Shown piece after piece: positions 1 to 9,900 of a stretch of 64,000 nt of DNA. Within the stretch, counting starts at the first letter, position 1. The number at the start of each line of letters is the position of its first letter. The DNA lies in assembly GCF_040954835.1 (NCBI RefSeq), contig NC_090699.1, positions 15,121,817 through 15,185,816 on the forward strand, given 5' to 3'. The translations under genes were made by a program, and so were the position numbers. The notes below the pieces were generated by a model. That model was given only the letters and a program-made list of their open reading frames with translations. It did no database searches and had not been told where the DNA came from. This stretch comes from Lepisosteus oculatus (lineage: Eukaryota; Chordata; Actinopteri; Semionotiformes; Lepisosteidae).

Positions 1-712
1 AGACAACCGGTGCTTCACAAAACCGTTTTCGGAAACCGAAATACGCAGAGGCAATCGAACACAATAACAGACTTTTTATCTGATGATGCACCTAAGCAAG
101 CTTCCGAAGCGCGTCGATAAGTAATCAGTAAGCCAGCAAAACATGTCCGCAAAAGCAAAAACTATGAGAAAAAGAATATGTCCCATGTTTTTAACTTGTT
201 TTCGTCATCCGTAAGTCTAGTGATATATCCACAAAAGGCTAACCTTACTCATCTCCAGACCTGGAGGAAACAGAGACGTATTGGCTATTGGAATTGAATT
301 TTGAAACCGACCACTTCAAAAAGGTCTGATTGGAAAAAAAAATGTTTTCATTCATTGTATGTTCAGCCATTCATAGCCCTTAGGGGGTGGGCCTTTGGCT
401 GCCTTCTACCTGCATTCCAGCAGTCAATTATTGACACAGAAGGTTGTAATCAATCAGATTATTATCAGTGGCTATTTTTGTCACACCTGAAGGCCACTCT
501 AAAGTTTTTTTTTCAATGCCTAATAGCAGAAATGACTCTCTAGCAATGCCTAAAGCCTTTTTATAGCAATTGCAATGGCTTTTACATATTAGGTTTATTG
601 ACATGGCTAAATAGTTCTGCTTTTAATCTTTTTTTTTAACTCAAATGTATTAGAATGGAACTAACTGTATGCTCCCCGCTATAATCACAGTTCTAGGCCA
701 TTCTCTATTAGG
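1..712. other. No recognised feature
   Basis: I see no exon, RNA or clear repeat here. The stretch may be upstream parts of the degenerate retroviral element that becomes recognisable from about 713, but nothing in it shows this. Confidence 0.4.
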
Positions 713-1084
713 GTGATAGTAAACAGCTATTTAGGTGAGCGAAGACTAAGCAGTATTTGTATTCTAGACGATTCTGAGCACCTTAATGATATAGAACAGC
801 ACATCTATGATGAAGAACAAAAAAAAAATCATAATTATAATCCAGATGATTGGGGCATTGGTGTGTGGCTACAGTCTGTGCTAGGAACATGGGGAGGGTC
901 TCCGGTTCAATACATATTTGTGTTTCTGGTATTATTCGTTATGATCATACTGTTAATATCCTGCTTGAAAAACATGTGGACTAAAGCTGTTGCTTCTGTG
1001 CTAATTTACTCCCTGAAAGGATCACAAAGGTCAAAAAATGATTTCATGGGAAAGGTTCTCTTATCTAGTGGCAGAACAATATAG
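713..1084 (+). pseudogene. Endogenous retrovirus envelope remnant, transmembrane-subunit end
   Basis: An open segment of about 123 codons without a proper start. It has an acidic, Asn-rich stretch, then a short W-rich motif (VLGTWGG), then about 20 hydrophobic residues (VFLVLFVMIILLISC) and a basic tail. This order of membrane-proximal region, single anchor and short cytoplasmic tail is what the end of a retroviral envelope TM subunit looks like. No surface subunit, fusion peptide or upstream gag-pol is visible, so this is a fragment. The assignment rests on architecture, not on a diagnostic motif; another single-pass membrane protein relic is possible. Confidence 0.45.
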
Positions 1085-1405
1085 TTTTAAGGGGGGTTAC
1101 CCTTGGGAGTTATTTCCCTAGATGCAAATGATTATTGTGGTTTGTTTGTTCATAATTAGATGTTTTGCAGGAACAGAAGAGAAATTTTACAACTTCAGCT
1201 AGAATTGTTCTGCAAAACGGCACAGCTGAGGCAGGGGGACAAAGTGTAGATTTTTCCCCAAGAGTTATTACCCAGCTGTTGACCTATCTTGGAAACCCCC
1301 TAAGATTATGCTGGGCTCCAGCCCATAGGGATTTACCTGTGCTTTAAGAACTAATGAGTGAAAAAGGAGAGAGGCATCAAAGATGCACCCACTTTCTTCT
1401 TCTGA

Positions 1406-1588
1406 TTAGAGTCACTGTTTGGACCATGGGGAATGTTTCTCTTTAAGTTACTAACACTGGTTATAGTAGCTGTAACACTTGTCTTCCCGTTTTCATGTTG
1501 CTGTATGACATGTATTATTCCAATGCTTCGCAATATGGTGATGAATGTTTACGCATCAGTATATTCTGATAAGAACGCAAGAATCTGA
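1406..1588 (+). pseudogene. Second envelope TM-like remnant
   Basis: A 60-codon open segment ending in TGA at 1586-1588. It repeats the pattern of the segment at 713-1084: FGPWG motif, hydrophobic span of about 20 residues (LLTLVIVAVTLVFPF), a Cys cluster (SCCCMTC) of the kind palmitoylated in retroviral TM tails, then a short polar tail. The two segments look like diverged copies of the same protein end. The stop lies only 12 bases before a nested LTR insertion at 1600. No function is expected. Confidence 0.45.
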
Positions 1589-1599
1589 AGTATGGGAGC

Positions 1600-2090
1600 C
1601 GTCAGGAACAGTTCTTTCTGGGCCCTATGCGGACGACACGATCCGAAAGGTGAAGAAACAATAGGGAAAAATATCATGCAGGAGTCGGTCAGGAGACAGG
1701 GTGGCATGTCCGAGGTGAGCTGGTGTCCAGGGGAAATGAGTCCGGGGCAAACAATCCAAGCATAAATCCAAAAGGGAAATCCAAAACGGAAGGCAAAGTC
1801 CAAGACCAGGGTATCCATCCAAAGTAATTAAAAACCAGAACCGGGTCGGGACCGCCGGAACCGGCGGGACAAGGAATCAGGAACAGGAACCTAAAACCAA
1901 AACGGAGCCAGACGCGGCAGGACCCCGGGCTCTCACGAAACGGGATTCAATGAGAAGCCCCGAGCAAACGCCCGCGTCTGGCTTTAAAGGTGGAACTAAA
2001 GAGGGGCTGGAATAAGGAACAGGTGTGGGAAATGGGACAGAACGAGGAAGGGCTGGAGCGCCCTTAAGAGGAGGAGTAACGATCGTGACA
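1600..2090 (-). mobile_element. Solo LTR, Ty3/Gypsy-like size, with 5-bp target duplication
   Basis: A 491-bp unit that on the minus strand begins TGTCACGATCGTTAC and ends near CCTGACG. The flanks repeat GGAGC at 1595-1599 and 2091-2095, a 5-bp target duplication as made by LTR integrases. A second full copy lies at 24630-25109 and a truncated one at 27937-28085. No internal coding region is present, so this is a solo LTR left by LTR-LTR recombination, or a non-autonomous element. It is inserted 12 bases downstream of the envelope-like stop. Confidence 0.65.
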
Positions 2091-2216
2091 GGAGCCTCCT
2101 GGGAATCCATATGAAGGATCTAACTTTTAAACATTTTAAGTATAAAAAGGAGGTAATTGAAATGGAAATCTAATAATTAAATTGAGTCTTCAAATGTAAA
2201 GAACTTTAGGAAAATA

Positions 2217-2547
2217 TGTAACTGCTGTGCTACGTGCAGATTCTTAGAAGACTGTCTAGATGACTAAATTAGCCGAGGGTAACTGCTAAGCTTTGAAAAA
2301 AAATATATTGGTGCTTCTTCTTTCGTTTTTAGGGTGTAATCCGTTTTGTCCTAAGGAAAGGAGAAGTATTGGAGGGAACAAAGTGCTGTACTTTCCCTTG
2401 CATTGCAACATCTTTATAAAAAGTCTGTACTGCTTGTAATGAGTTGAGTCTCTGACACGGGGATCCCAATGTTGCAATATTGAAATAAAGACCTTACTCG
2501 GGTGAGAACTCTCTCTCGTGGCTTCCTTGATAGGTATATTTCTATGA
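2217..2547 (+). mobile_element. Possible retroviral LTR promoter/polyA block
   Basis: The block contains a TATA-like TTTATAAAAAG near 2412, then AATAAAG near 2485 about 70 bases later, followed by GAGAACTCTCTCTCGTGG. TATA, AATAAA and a short GT/CT-rich downstream part in this order and spacing resemble the U3-R-U5 core of a retroviral LTR. It lies downstream of and in the same orientation as the envelope remnants, so it may be their 3' LTR, separated by the nested solo LTR. TG and CA ends at 2217 and 2547 are guesses. Confidence 0.35.
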
Positions 2548-3009
2548 CAGGGCGATGTATTATCAATGTTAAATTGCAACCGTAATATCGACAACATTAA
2601 TAAATGCATATACTGTATAATTGAAACTGAAAACATATCTAACACAGCATCTTTTCACAATCTTTTTCACAATGCATTGCTGATATTCATTGATTTTGGT
2701 TAAATACTGTCACGTTTTTCAACGAAGAAGTAATCTGCAAAAATCTCGGCAATCGTCTTTTGACGAGTAAGTATAAATAATAATACTACTATTTGAATAC
2801 ATACGGTTCTTCATATTATTTCGATTAAACATAGCATGTTAATAACCAATACATGGCACATAAAAACAGTGTGAAGGTGAAGATCACACAAAATCAAATG
2901 TGGGAATTTTACATTTTTAAGATTATAAATGGCATGTAGCGCATTAGCAACACTACAGTAACGCTAATATAACAATAGTGTAAGAAAAGCCTGACCTAAT
3001 TCCTTTCAA
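2548..3009. other. No recognised feature
   Basis: AT-rich sequence with no exon or repeat that I recognise. Confidence 0.4.
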
Positions 3010-3430
3010 ATGCTGATACAAAATTGTATCAGAAGACTCTCAAAGAGACCTGAAGCTGAGCTAAAAGTGAGTGTTACAGCACGAGAATGGTCCTAAACAA
3101 CACAAGCACATCTACAAAGGAACACAGAAGAAGCAGGTCCGCGTTTTACAACGGCCTGGTGAAAATTCAGACCGAACCCCCCTGGAGATGTTGTGGCAGG
3201 AGCCACAAGCTGTCCATGCAAAGCAACTCTCAAATGTCACAGAGCTGAAGACCTTCTCTATGGAGCCCCAGAAGTCCTCAAAACCAATGTGAGAGACTGA
3301 TCAGCGCTTACAGGAATTGTTTATTTGCAGCCATTGCAGCTCAAGGTGGTGCCACAGTTAGTGAATCTAAAGGTTCACATAGTTTCCCACACATGGATCT
3401 CAAACGTTGCAATCATTTGAGGTTAAATAC
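3010..3430 (+). pseudogene. Tc1-like transposase, C-terminal fragment
   Basis: The reading frame at 3071-3292 (73 codons) matches the end of fish Tc1 transposases: LQHENGPK, an RVLQ block, TPLEMLW (third catalytic acidic residue), AVHAKQLSNVTELK. Downstream bases continue with the remains of the usual end (GRLISAYRNCLFAAIAAQGG-like) in other frames. Conserved DPK and SPDLNPIE positions have changed (NGPK, NSDRTPLE), so it is dead. The N-terminal DNA-binding half and both inverted repeats are absent. Confidence 0.7.
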
Positions 3431-3800
3431 AGTATGTGTTGAAAAAGTACCATTTTGTGTCATTTTTGTTTCCACACATTCTCTCCTTAGGACGTAGAGT
3501 AAGATTGATGAAGCAGCTCCTCTCTCCCCCTGCTCTGCTGTGGAGAGGGGCTGCTGCACCGTGCTCTGGTGGGAGGTTCTCCTAACCTTACAGAAACACA
3601 CTGATTATTTCTGAATGTTTTAATAGAAGTAGCAGCAACATCAAGAAAGTATCAGAATCATCAAGTGCAGAGCAGAATTTATCCAGGACACCCCAAAGTC
3701 CTTATGTCGTATGATAATACAATGTTGTATGAGTAAAAATATGCCTCTTTTAGATACGGTATGTGTATCTTCGTAACTTGTGGTCTTAATGTGTTCATAT
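3431..3800. other. No recognised feature
   Basis: Unique-looking sequence between the Tc1 fragment and the fold-back element. No coding or RNA feature is visible. Confidence 0.4.
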
Positions 3801-4350
3801 TGTAACGCAACAGGGGCTCAGGCGGGCGCCCTTGCCGCATTAGGTCGGCCCCTGCACCGTCCGGGGCTCGAACCCAGGACTCCTGCGTCTCTCTGCAGCG
3901 ACCTAGCCCCGTGAGCCAAAGAGAGATCTCTCCACAGCCCAGTAGCTGTGGTCCTGCTATCACAGGGAAGGGCGGTGACGTCACCCGCTCTGGTACGCCG
4001 GCTCTTACACAGCGCCTGTCGGCCGTAAGCGTTACACTCTCCCCCGCTTAAATCGCCGTCCCCGGCGAAGGGCTATCCCGCCCCGCTTCTGACACCAATG
4101 TAACGCAACGGGGGCTCAGGCGGGCGCCCTAGCCGCATCTGGTCGGCCCCATCCCGACTGGAGGCTCGAACCCGGGACTTCCGCGTCTCTCTGCAGCGAC
4201 CCAGCCCCGTGAGCTAAAGAGAGATCTCTCTTTGGCTCACGGGGCTAGGTCGCTGCAGAGAGATGCGGGAGTCCTGGGTTCGAGCCCCGGACGGTGCAGG
4301 GGCCGACCTAATGCGGCAAGGGCGCCCGCCTGAGCCCCCGTTGCGTTACA
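3801..4350. mobile_element. Fold-back element with about 125-bp arms carrying a tRNA-like promoter
   Basis: A 550-bp GC-rich island in AT-rich DNA. It starts TGTAACGCAAC and ends GTTGCGTTACA, perfect inverted ends. The arm (3801-3927) is repeated directly at 4099-4222 and inverted at 4227-4350, so the last two form a long hairpin. Each arm holds tRNA-like control elements, best read on the plus strand at 4234-4300: TGGCTCACGGGGCTAGG as box A and GGTTCGAGCCC as box B. ATAT occurs next to both ends and may be a target duplication. The cloverleaf is incomplete, so this is not a tRNA gene. Class unknown. Confidence 0.6.
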
Positions 4351-4840
4351 ATATAATTCAGTACAGTAATTATTGAAAATAGAAAACAAATCAAACTTTT
4401 TGATTTGTCTTTATACCTCAGTAGTGTCTTGTATATACCCAAAAATACAGTACACTCAAAATACATCTGCAAAATATAGCTGCCCATGCTTTTATTATCA
4501 ATTTACTGACTTTGCGAACGGTTTGCTTCACAAATAAAGTTCCTTGTGTGTAATACTATTGTGGGTAATGTCCAATACCAAAACACTTCATACTGTATTT
4601 ATCCTGGCACAAATGTGTGTTAGTTAAAGTGGCAGAGAGTGCGTTAGTTAAAAATTAATGATTTTAATGATTTAATGATTTAAAGCAGAGTTAATTTCTT
4701 GAGAAACAACACAGGGCAAAACTAGGGGAAGGAAAGGTCAGGCAAAGTGTTTGTGAGACTATGCAGTGAGAGATATGGAGAAAACAGGAGACATGTTAGT
4801 ACTGATTCGTGACTACCAAGCACTCCCCTGCTGGGGGCTT
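4351..4840 (+). other. 5' flank of CLCA copy A, shared with copy C
   Basis: From about 4400 the sequence is recognisably homologous to 41680-42060 upstream of copy C, for example GCCCATGCTTTTATTATCA against GTCCATGCTTTTACTATCA and CAAATAAAGTTCCTTG against GAATAAAGTTCTTTG. The last 120 bases also match 27480-27590 upstream of copy B. The duplication unit therefore included at least 400 bp of upstream DNA, probably with regulatory sites. Confidence 0.6.
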
Positions 4841-4850
4841 TCAATAAATA
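4841..4850 (+). promoter_or_regulatory. TATA-like element of CLCA copy A
   Basis: TCAATAAATA lies 52 bases before the start codon. The same block occurs at 27591-27600 (copy B) and 42064-42073 (copy C) at similar distance. With normal TATA spacing, transcription would start about 25-30 bases before the ATG, giving a very short 5' UTR. The position is inferred from conservation. Confidence 0.5.
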
Positions 4851-4901
4851 GTGCGGGATCACAGCACACCCACACAATCCCTCCTTCTGAGCTCCAAAGG
4901 A

Positions 4902-5048
4902 ATGTTGTCTTCTGTGCTGCTGCTGTGCTCGACGATCTCTGTAACTCTGGGGTCTCCAGTCCAGCTGATTAATAATGGATACAGAGGAGTGGTCGTCGCC
5001 ATCAACCCCCGTGTGCCTGAGAACCCAGAGCTCATTGACAAGATCAAG
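4902..5048 (+). CDS. clca1-like: Copy A exon 1: start and signal peptide
   Basis: 49 codons, ending AAG|GTAAGG, phase 0. The Met at 4902 is chosen because a hydrophobic signal (SSVLLLCSTISVTLG) follows at once and the same ATG is conserved in copies B and C. LINNGYRGVVVAINP is the family's first mature-protein motif. Confidence 0.93.
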
Positions 5049-6935
5049 GTAAGGTCCTCAGGACACAGGGAGTTGTTGTTGCCTTACTAATACTAAATCA
5101 GATTTAACATCTACTACTGCTGCTAGTGCTACTGTCTTTAACTTAGCTTAGTGGAAGCTGTCTTTACTTACAGGGTACAGTATATTGTATTTAAATTAGG
5201 TTGTTGTTCAGAACATTCAGATTCTTTTTTGTATTATAAGATAATTCAATTTAAAACCTCACTTAAAAAAAACAGAGGCATTCTGCAAACCTAACAATGC
5301 CTACAGCAATACAAGGTCAGTTTTGTCAGAAAGCATGCAAGTCTAAACTTTAATTTATCTGGATTATCTTGTTTGGCTGTTTGGATGTTCTTACTAACTC
5401 CAGCAAAAAGCATCAGTACAGTATTGTTGACCAAATCTGTAAAGTACTAGAAATTGAGCTGTTGAGCTGAGCGTCAAACCTCTTCAACAACATGTAATGT
5501 GAAAAAAGTTAGTTGATGAATGATTAAAAGCAGGGTTGATCAAGAAGTTTATTACGATGCTTTTCAATATCTAAATGACCAATCACACATTAACACACCA
5601 TACAAATAAGATATTGGTGATCTTTATGAGACAAAATTCTAATTTTCTATATGATATCATCTTATTTATCACTGGGTTGAAATAGAACCAAAACATTTCT
5701 GTAATTTGCTGCTTTTGTCTTTATTTTGGTGTTGTACCACATGAATGTGAATTATGTCTCTCGTACCACTTTTTCAAGCTTAGAGAGGTGAAAACAGGAC
5801 GTATACTTTTGTCAGTTCTTTGATGAGGAAGTTAATTTGTTTTCCTGTTCAAATGTCAGCTTCCCTCCAGTTTCCTGTATTAAAACACAACACAATTATG
5901 CTTTCCTCACAACAAATCATTTTGATAGGGATAAATGTAATACCATTATAATATTTCGGTTTTTATTTGTAGGGAAACAGTGAAGAGAAATGCTGAATCA
6001 TTAAACTGAATGTTATTAAATGGATGCTGTCTCATGGATCCTGTTGTTCTTATTTGTACTGTATATCTGTGTTTATGGTCATTTGTAGGCTTCTGTGATC
6101 ATATGTAACATGCACAAAAATGTACACTACATTGGCAAAATGAGAAACACATAGGATTTTCAACTTGCATGATTGTTTTATTTTTTGTTATTGCTTGTCA
6201 GATTGAATAATTGTGGAATTTTATGTCTGAAATAATCTTTTGATCCAGTGTATCCAATGGCAAGCAGAATTCAGAATTCAGACTTTATGTAACACATACA
6301 ATACAATACATATGAGCCAAATAATTTTCAAGGTATATATGTCATCTTTTTGTGGCCCTGATTTCCAAGGTGTAGATGAGGTATAATGAGGTATTGAATA
6401 GCAGTTCACTATTAGTACAAGACTTCCCTGACAAGAAGGTGAAGAGATGTAACTGAATGCGATTGAGGTTCCAGGCAAGGAGGTGGAAAAAGCCTCAGAA
6501 GTGAGAACGTATCTAAGAAACTCCAACTTTGTAAAAGTAGTAGAAGTCATGTGCTTAGTAAGCAGGCAACCCGACTCTGAAATCAATTTTAAAGAGATGA
6601 AAATCTGATAGACTGTAATTTGCGCACCACAATCTGACAAAGGCGGTACAGTGTAGAAGATCTTTGGGCTGCTTCATGTGTTCAATATCCATGTATGACA
6701 AAGTACCGGTAAGCTGACGACAATGACATGCAAAACATGGGGGTCAAGAAGCAGGTTTGGAAAGTGCTGGAGATGTTGGCTATGAAACTGAAGGCACCTG
6801 ATGATGGAAAGAAAAAACAGGCTGTTAATAATTGAAGGGTTAAAAGCTTCTGACAAGTCATTTAATTAGCATTTCTTCCCAGAATACTTGTGACTTGAAA
6901 CTCTGATGGGGTTGATGCAGCACACTAATAATAAA

Positions 6936-6972
<37 letters not shown>

Positions 6973-9900
6973 TTTAAAGGTGGCTTCTCAAATTGCTTTA
7001 CAGAATGACAAAACAACAATAAAAACAATACACAAGATGTGCACAATAGAGAATACACAATAAGAGGAGACAGTAGATGGGGTACTGAGTACAGTAGGAG
7101 CAGAAGCAGAAGGAGAAGGGAGAATCAAGATATTGGACAATAAAGCCATTGCTGTCTTCAACTAGGAATGAGGAGTCTGCTGACTCAGGGTCAGAAGTGG
7201 CCAATTCAAGATTTGTACGTTGACAGGAGAGGAAATCTGAGACAGAGAAACCAAACAAGAGCTCATCCTCTAGGTATCGAGTAAAAACAGACTAGGGTGG
7301 AAAAGCAATTCAGCATCAAGCCACCACAGTTGCTGCAGGAAGAGGAGTTGTAAACATGTTATTGTAAACATGACAACCGATACCCTCCAGGAGCTCCTGT
7401 TTCCACCCACAGTGCAAAAAACATGCTAGTAAGCTAATTGTTCAATTCAATTTAATTTCTTTTTATATACGGCCTTTCACAACAAGTCTGCCCCATGGCA
7501 CTTAACAAAGCAAGTGACCATACATGTTGTGAATACAGAACACAGAAGGCCAGAAGACAATGGAGGAGAGGAACCAAAAACTCTAGTAAGGAGAAACATA
7601 ACCTCTAGGGGTCCAATGTCAATTGGCTGCCCAACCCCTTTTGGCATGCTAACATTATGCAATTAATAAAAAAGGAATACCTGAATAAAGGTATGAATCC
7701 ATCCATCATGTCTTCTGTGTGCCAGTACTCCGTGCAGATCTCTGTAGACCAGTACATTCTCATAAACGATAGCTATATCCACGATGTCCCTCTTGGAGCC
7801 ATGGCAGTGATCCAGCATCCAACTCAGGTGGTGCCCAGCTCAGGCACCATCCGGACATGTGGGGAGGAGGATAGGATAGTCTGGTCAGAACAGATGTATC
7901 TGCCTGGTGGGCCAACACACAGACACACAATGGCCTGTACACCAGCACCAGCAGCCATGGCTGCAGCACGCCTTGATGTAAGGTGTGAGTAGGCTAGGCT
8001 GAAGTAATAGGTCTTCAGTCTGGATTTGAATACTGAGATTGACTCGGCATCCCGAGCATGGGGTGGGAGACTGTTCCATAAGCTACAGTAGGAGCCCTGT
8101 AACTAAAGCTTTACCGCCAACTGTTATTTTATTAATTCGTGGAATATGAAGAAGGCCTGCATTCTGTGATCTAAGCGACTTGGATGCTAAACTTTAATAA
8201 GTTCCATTAGATAGACAGGTGCCTGACCTCTGAGAGCCTTGTTAGTAAGTAGAAGGATATTAAAGTCCGCCCTGTACCAGACAGGAAGCCAAGAAAGAGA
8301 GCTAAGTATGGGGGTTTTATGGTCGGACCTTTTGCTCAGATTCTTAACCCTGAGGCCTTCATGATTTTGGCCTGAACAATTGTGAGAGTGGTTGGAAGTT
8401 GTGTTGTGCTAGAAGTCAGGTGGAAAGTGAAGAGAGAGAGGGTCACAGGACACCTTCAGAGCAGGACACCAGAGAGCCTCTGGTCTGAAAACGGCATTAA
8501 AAGCAACAAGTGAGATGAAACCCGGGTCCAAGAGATAGGAAGAGATTGGAAACCATAAAAAGGTTAATCTGGGACCTGGGATGACACCAGACACAGGGGC
8601 AGTAGAAACAATGAACACCTGCTGGCTGAGCTGAGGGTAGGACACCAGAGAGACTCTGGGCTGAGAAGACTGCAACATGTGAAATGAAACCAGGGGCCAA
8701 GAGATAAGAAAACCAAGAGATCTGAAAGCATAAAAAATGTTGATGTGAGACCAGGGAGGACACTAGAAACAAGGAGAGGAAACAGGGGGCTGAAGGTTTG
8801 GAAGGCCAGTGCCTGTCTGCAGGTTTTTGTTCTAACCCAGCTCCCGAAAAACTCAATCAGCTTAATGGGGTCAATATAACAGCTTCTCTCAGCTTTTCAT
8901 TGCCCTGCAGTTATAAAGCACAGGAACCCTGCCCACTAGGACCAGCCCTGCAGGATCAGGACAAGACAGCCCTGCTGCAGAAACCCTGACCCTTCCAGAT
9001 TCAGGACTGGACAGGCCTGCTTTAGTCCACTGACCACTGACCACTGACAACACACTGACTCCAAAACCAGGTCCGGACATGCCTGTTGGCGAGGGCCCTG
9101 CCAGTAAATGGGCCCTCTGCAGCCCTGCAGTACACACTGGTCACTCCAGAACCAGGTCTGGACTGCACCACTGCAGACACACCGAGCACCTCTTCAGGAT
9201 CCAAATTGGACAGCACCACTGCGGACACACTGATTAATCACCTCTCTCACTTTTTTTTTCTTCAGGAAATGTTCACAGAAGCTTCCCCTTACCTGTTCAC
9301 GGCCACAAAGAAACGTGCTTTTTTCCAGGATGTGAAGATTTTAATTCCCACAACGTGGAAAGAAAACAACTCTCTCTACAGGAAACCAGGCACTGAGACC
9401 TATTTTAAGGTACAAAAAATAGGCATCTCTACAGGATTTCATGCTGTGCTACAGTAGATATACAATATTTCATGATGTGTATTAGACTGAAAACGCTGGA
9501 CTAAAATTGAGGGAATGACTTGTTTTCCCTGTACATTAAATATACATATGTTAGTGTGAGTGTATTATAAAAATAGATTCATAAGGTTAAACTGAAATTT
9601 AATCCAATTTAATCCAATCCAATTTTAATCCAACCTTAAAAGTGTTTTTAAATGAACTATTTCTGTTAGATGTCTATGCACTGTTTTCAATATGTCCCTA
9701 TCTGGATTCTAGAATTAGAATTTGCAAGGTGTCAGTCGTTATACAGTACCTCTGTAGGCACCGCTGTGTCAACAAGACATTGCTTTTTTATTTTTTTCAA
9801 ATAATTGCAGGACTGCATTATTCTGTAAAACTGCCAGGGGCCGTGGTGAACCCCTAAATAGCACAGCTCCATGTGGTTTTTAGAGAAATTGGTACAACAT

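Larger units (their letters stand above)
5049..9265. other. Copy A intron 1 (4.2 kb), repeat-bearing
   Basis: No exon is seen. It holds an AAT microsatellite at 6926-6972, an old interspersed repeat at about 7433-8400, and an imperfect tandem duplication at 8452-8790. 5100-6900 shows nothing recognisable. The intron ends with a T-rich tract and TTCAG before exon 2. Confidence 0.6.

Noticed and set aside
4227..4350. tRNA gene
   Set aside because: Box A and B-like motifs are present but a cloverleaf with a usable anticodon arm is not; it is the arm of an inverted-repeat element.
6278..6640. 120-codon minus-strand frame in copy A intron 1
   Set aside because: No motif recognised and no neighbouring exons.
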